Assembly: GCA_934101685.1 (NCBI GenBank)
Contig: CAKORZ010000078.1
Span: 1 to 5,396, forward strand
DNA: 5,396 bases
Reading direction: 5' to 3'
Source of the DNA: an uncultured Bacilli bacterium
Lineage (GTDB): Bacteria; Bacillota_I; Bacilli_A; RFN20; DUOF01
A program made the position numbers and the translations under genes. Within the stretch, counting starts at the first letter, position 1. Each line of letters starts with the position of its first letter. The notes below the pieces were generated by a model that did not search any database, was not told where the DNA came from, and worked only from the letters and a program-made list of their open reading frames with translations. Positions 4,576 through 5,396 of the stretch are shown in pieces.

Positions 4576-5396
4576 TTAATTTCTATCCATTAAAACTCTA
4601 TTACAAATTAATTTATTAGTTTCTTTATTTCCCTCATACAAAGCCACTTCATTATTATCTTCATCTATAACTAAAACATTTCCCTCAATATAAAAATCCA
4701 AAATATTACCATTCTTAGCTCTAAATAATTCTTCATCTTTTAACTTTAAAATAGTAAAGTTACTCAAAGAATTTTCTATACTAATTAACTTATAATTACC
4801 ATTTTCTATATCATTTAATGAGTAAGCATCATTTAAATATAACTTTCCAATTCTAGTTCTAACTAAATAAGACATATATCCTATATTATTTAATTTATTA
4901 GCAATAGTTTCGCAAAGTACTCTAACATAAGTTCCTTTTGAACAAACTACTTTATATGTTAAATAATCTTTTCCTAAGTCTATTATTTCTAATTTTTTAA
5001 TTTCTATTTCTCTATCTTTAATTTCCACTTCAATATTTTCTCTTGCATATTCATATAATCTTTTACCATTAACACTAACAGCACTATAAATAGGTGGCTT
5101 TTGCATTTGCTTTCCTATTAATGAAGTAAAAACTTTTTCTACATTTTCTTTACTAAAAGGAGTTATATCTCTAGTTTCTATAACTTCTCCTTCTTTATCT
5201 AAAGTAGCTGTTCTCTCACCCATCTTAATAGTAGCAATATATTCTTTTTCATCACTCTCTAAAAAACGAGATATTTTTAAAGCTTTACCAACTGTTACTA
5301 CAAGTAAACCAGTAGCAAGTGGATCTAAAGTACCACAATGTCCAACTTTTTTAGTGTTCAAAAACTTTCGTAGTTTTCTAACTACATCATGTGAAC
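4576..5396 (-). CDS. truB: tRNA pseudouridine(55) synthase TruB, 5' partial
   Basis: The frame runs from the right edge to TAA 4576-4578, giving 272 complete visible residues. A TTG at 5361 could be mistaken for a start, but the 11 codons upstream read SHDVVRKLRKF, the standard TruB sequence before NTKKVGHCGTLDPLATG. The true start therefore lies roughly 15-20 codons beyond the window. TruB isomerises U55 in the T-loop of tRNAs. Visible residues: the catalytic Asp in GTLDPLATG (codon 5323-5325); EYIATIKMGERTATLDKEG, which includes the conserved base-stacking Tyr; KPPIYSAVSVNGKRLYEYAR; and SKGTYVRVL with its conserved Arg. A C-terminal part of about 60 residues resembles the small TruB_C/PUA-like region. 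Expected full length is about 290, close to B. subtilis TruB. It is on the same strand as ruvAB and 64 bases upstream; truB is more often found with rbfA, infB or ribF, which may lie beyond the edge. Confidence 0.96.
   Translation of the reverse strand, partial: SHDVVRKLRKFLNTKKVGHCGTLDPLATGLLVVTVGKALKISRFLESDEKEYIATIKMGERTATLDKEGEVIETRDITPFSKENVEKVFTSLIGKQMQKPPIYSAVSVNGKRLYEYARENIEVEIKDREIEIKKLEIIDLGKDYLTYKVVCSKGTYVRVLCETIANKLNNIGYMSYLVRTRIGKLYLNDAYSLNDIENGNYKLISIENSLSNFTILKLKDEELFRAKNGNILDFYIEGNVLVIDEDNNEVALYEGNKETNKLICNRVLMDRN

Noticed and set aside
4576..5361. TruB starting at TTG 5361
   Set aside because: The codons from 5396 to 5362 encode SHDVVRKLRKF, part of the conserved TruB N-terminal region, so the gene is simply cut by the window.

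Overview
The window is about 5.4 kb of very AT-rich, gene-dense bacterial chromosome. The gene families (SpoVB-type flippase, DUF421, a YrzE-type TIGR04086 membrane protein, a YugP relative, RuvA/RuvB without RuvC), the purine-rich Shine-Dalgarno sequences and the low GC point to a low-GC Gram-positive of the Bacilli/Firmicutes type, perhaps an uncultured gut lineage. UGA is read as stop: the DUF421 gene ends in TGA exactly where that family should end, and its Trp codon is TGG, so a Mycoplasma-type code is unlikely.

Layout: (1) 1-1031 (+) is the C-terminal two thirds of a SpoVB/MurJ-like lipid flippase, cut by the left edge. (2) 1025-1669 (-) is a DUF421 (YetF/YrbG) membrane protein that meets it tail to tail with a 7-base overlap. 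(3) 1716-2069 (+) is a small four-helix TIGR04086/YrzE-like protein, diverging from the DUF421 gene across 46 bases. (4) A bidirectional terminator lies at 2073-2113. (5) 2125-2874 (-) is a YugP-family (zinc metallopeptidase) homologue whose HExxH active site is gone; it has its own good promoter. (6) 2935-4511 (-) is ruvA-ruvB, the Holliday-junction branch-migration pair. (7) 4576-5396 (-) is truB (tRNA pseudouridine-55 synthase), cut by the right edge. No stretch over 300 bases is without a gene.

Most of the window is housekeeping DNA. The order spoVB / DUF421 / yrzE / ruvB / ruvA resembles, from memory, the Bacillus subtilis ruvA-ruvB-queA-tgt-yrbF-yrzE-yrbG-spoVB neighbourhood. Here queA, tgt and yajC are absent and the YugP-like gene stands in their place. 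I see no mobile element, CRISPR, tRNA, rRNA or new defence-type system. The most notable item is the catalytically dead YugP homologue. After it come the compact regulatory arrangements: a hairpin spanning two overlapping stop codons, and promoters giving leaders only about 11-18 bases long.
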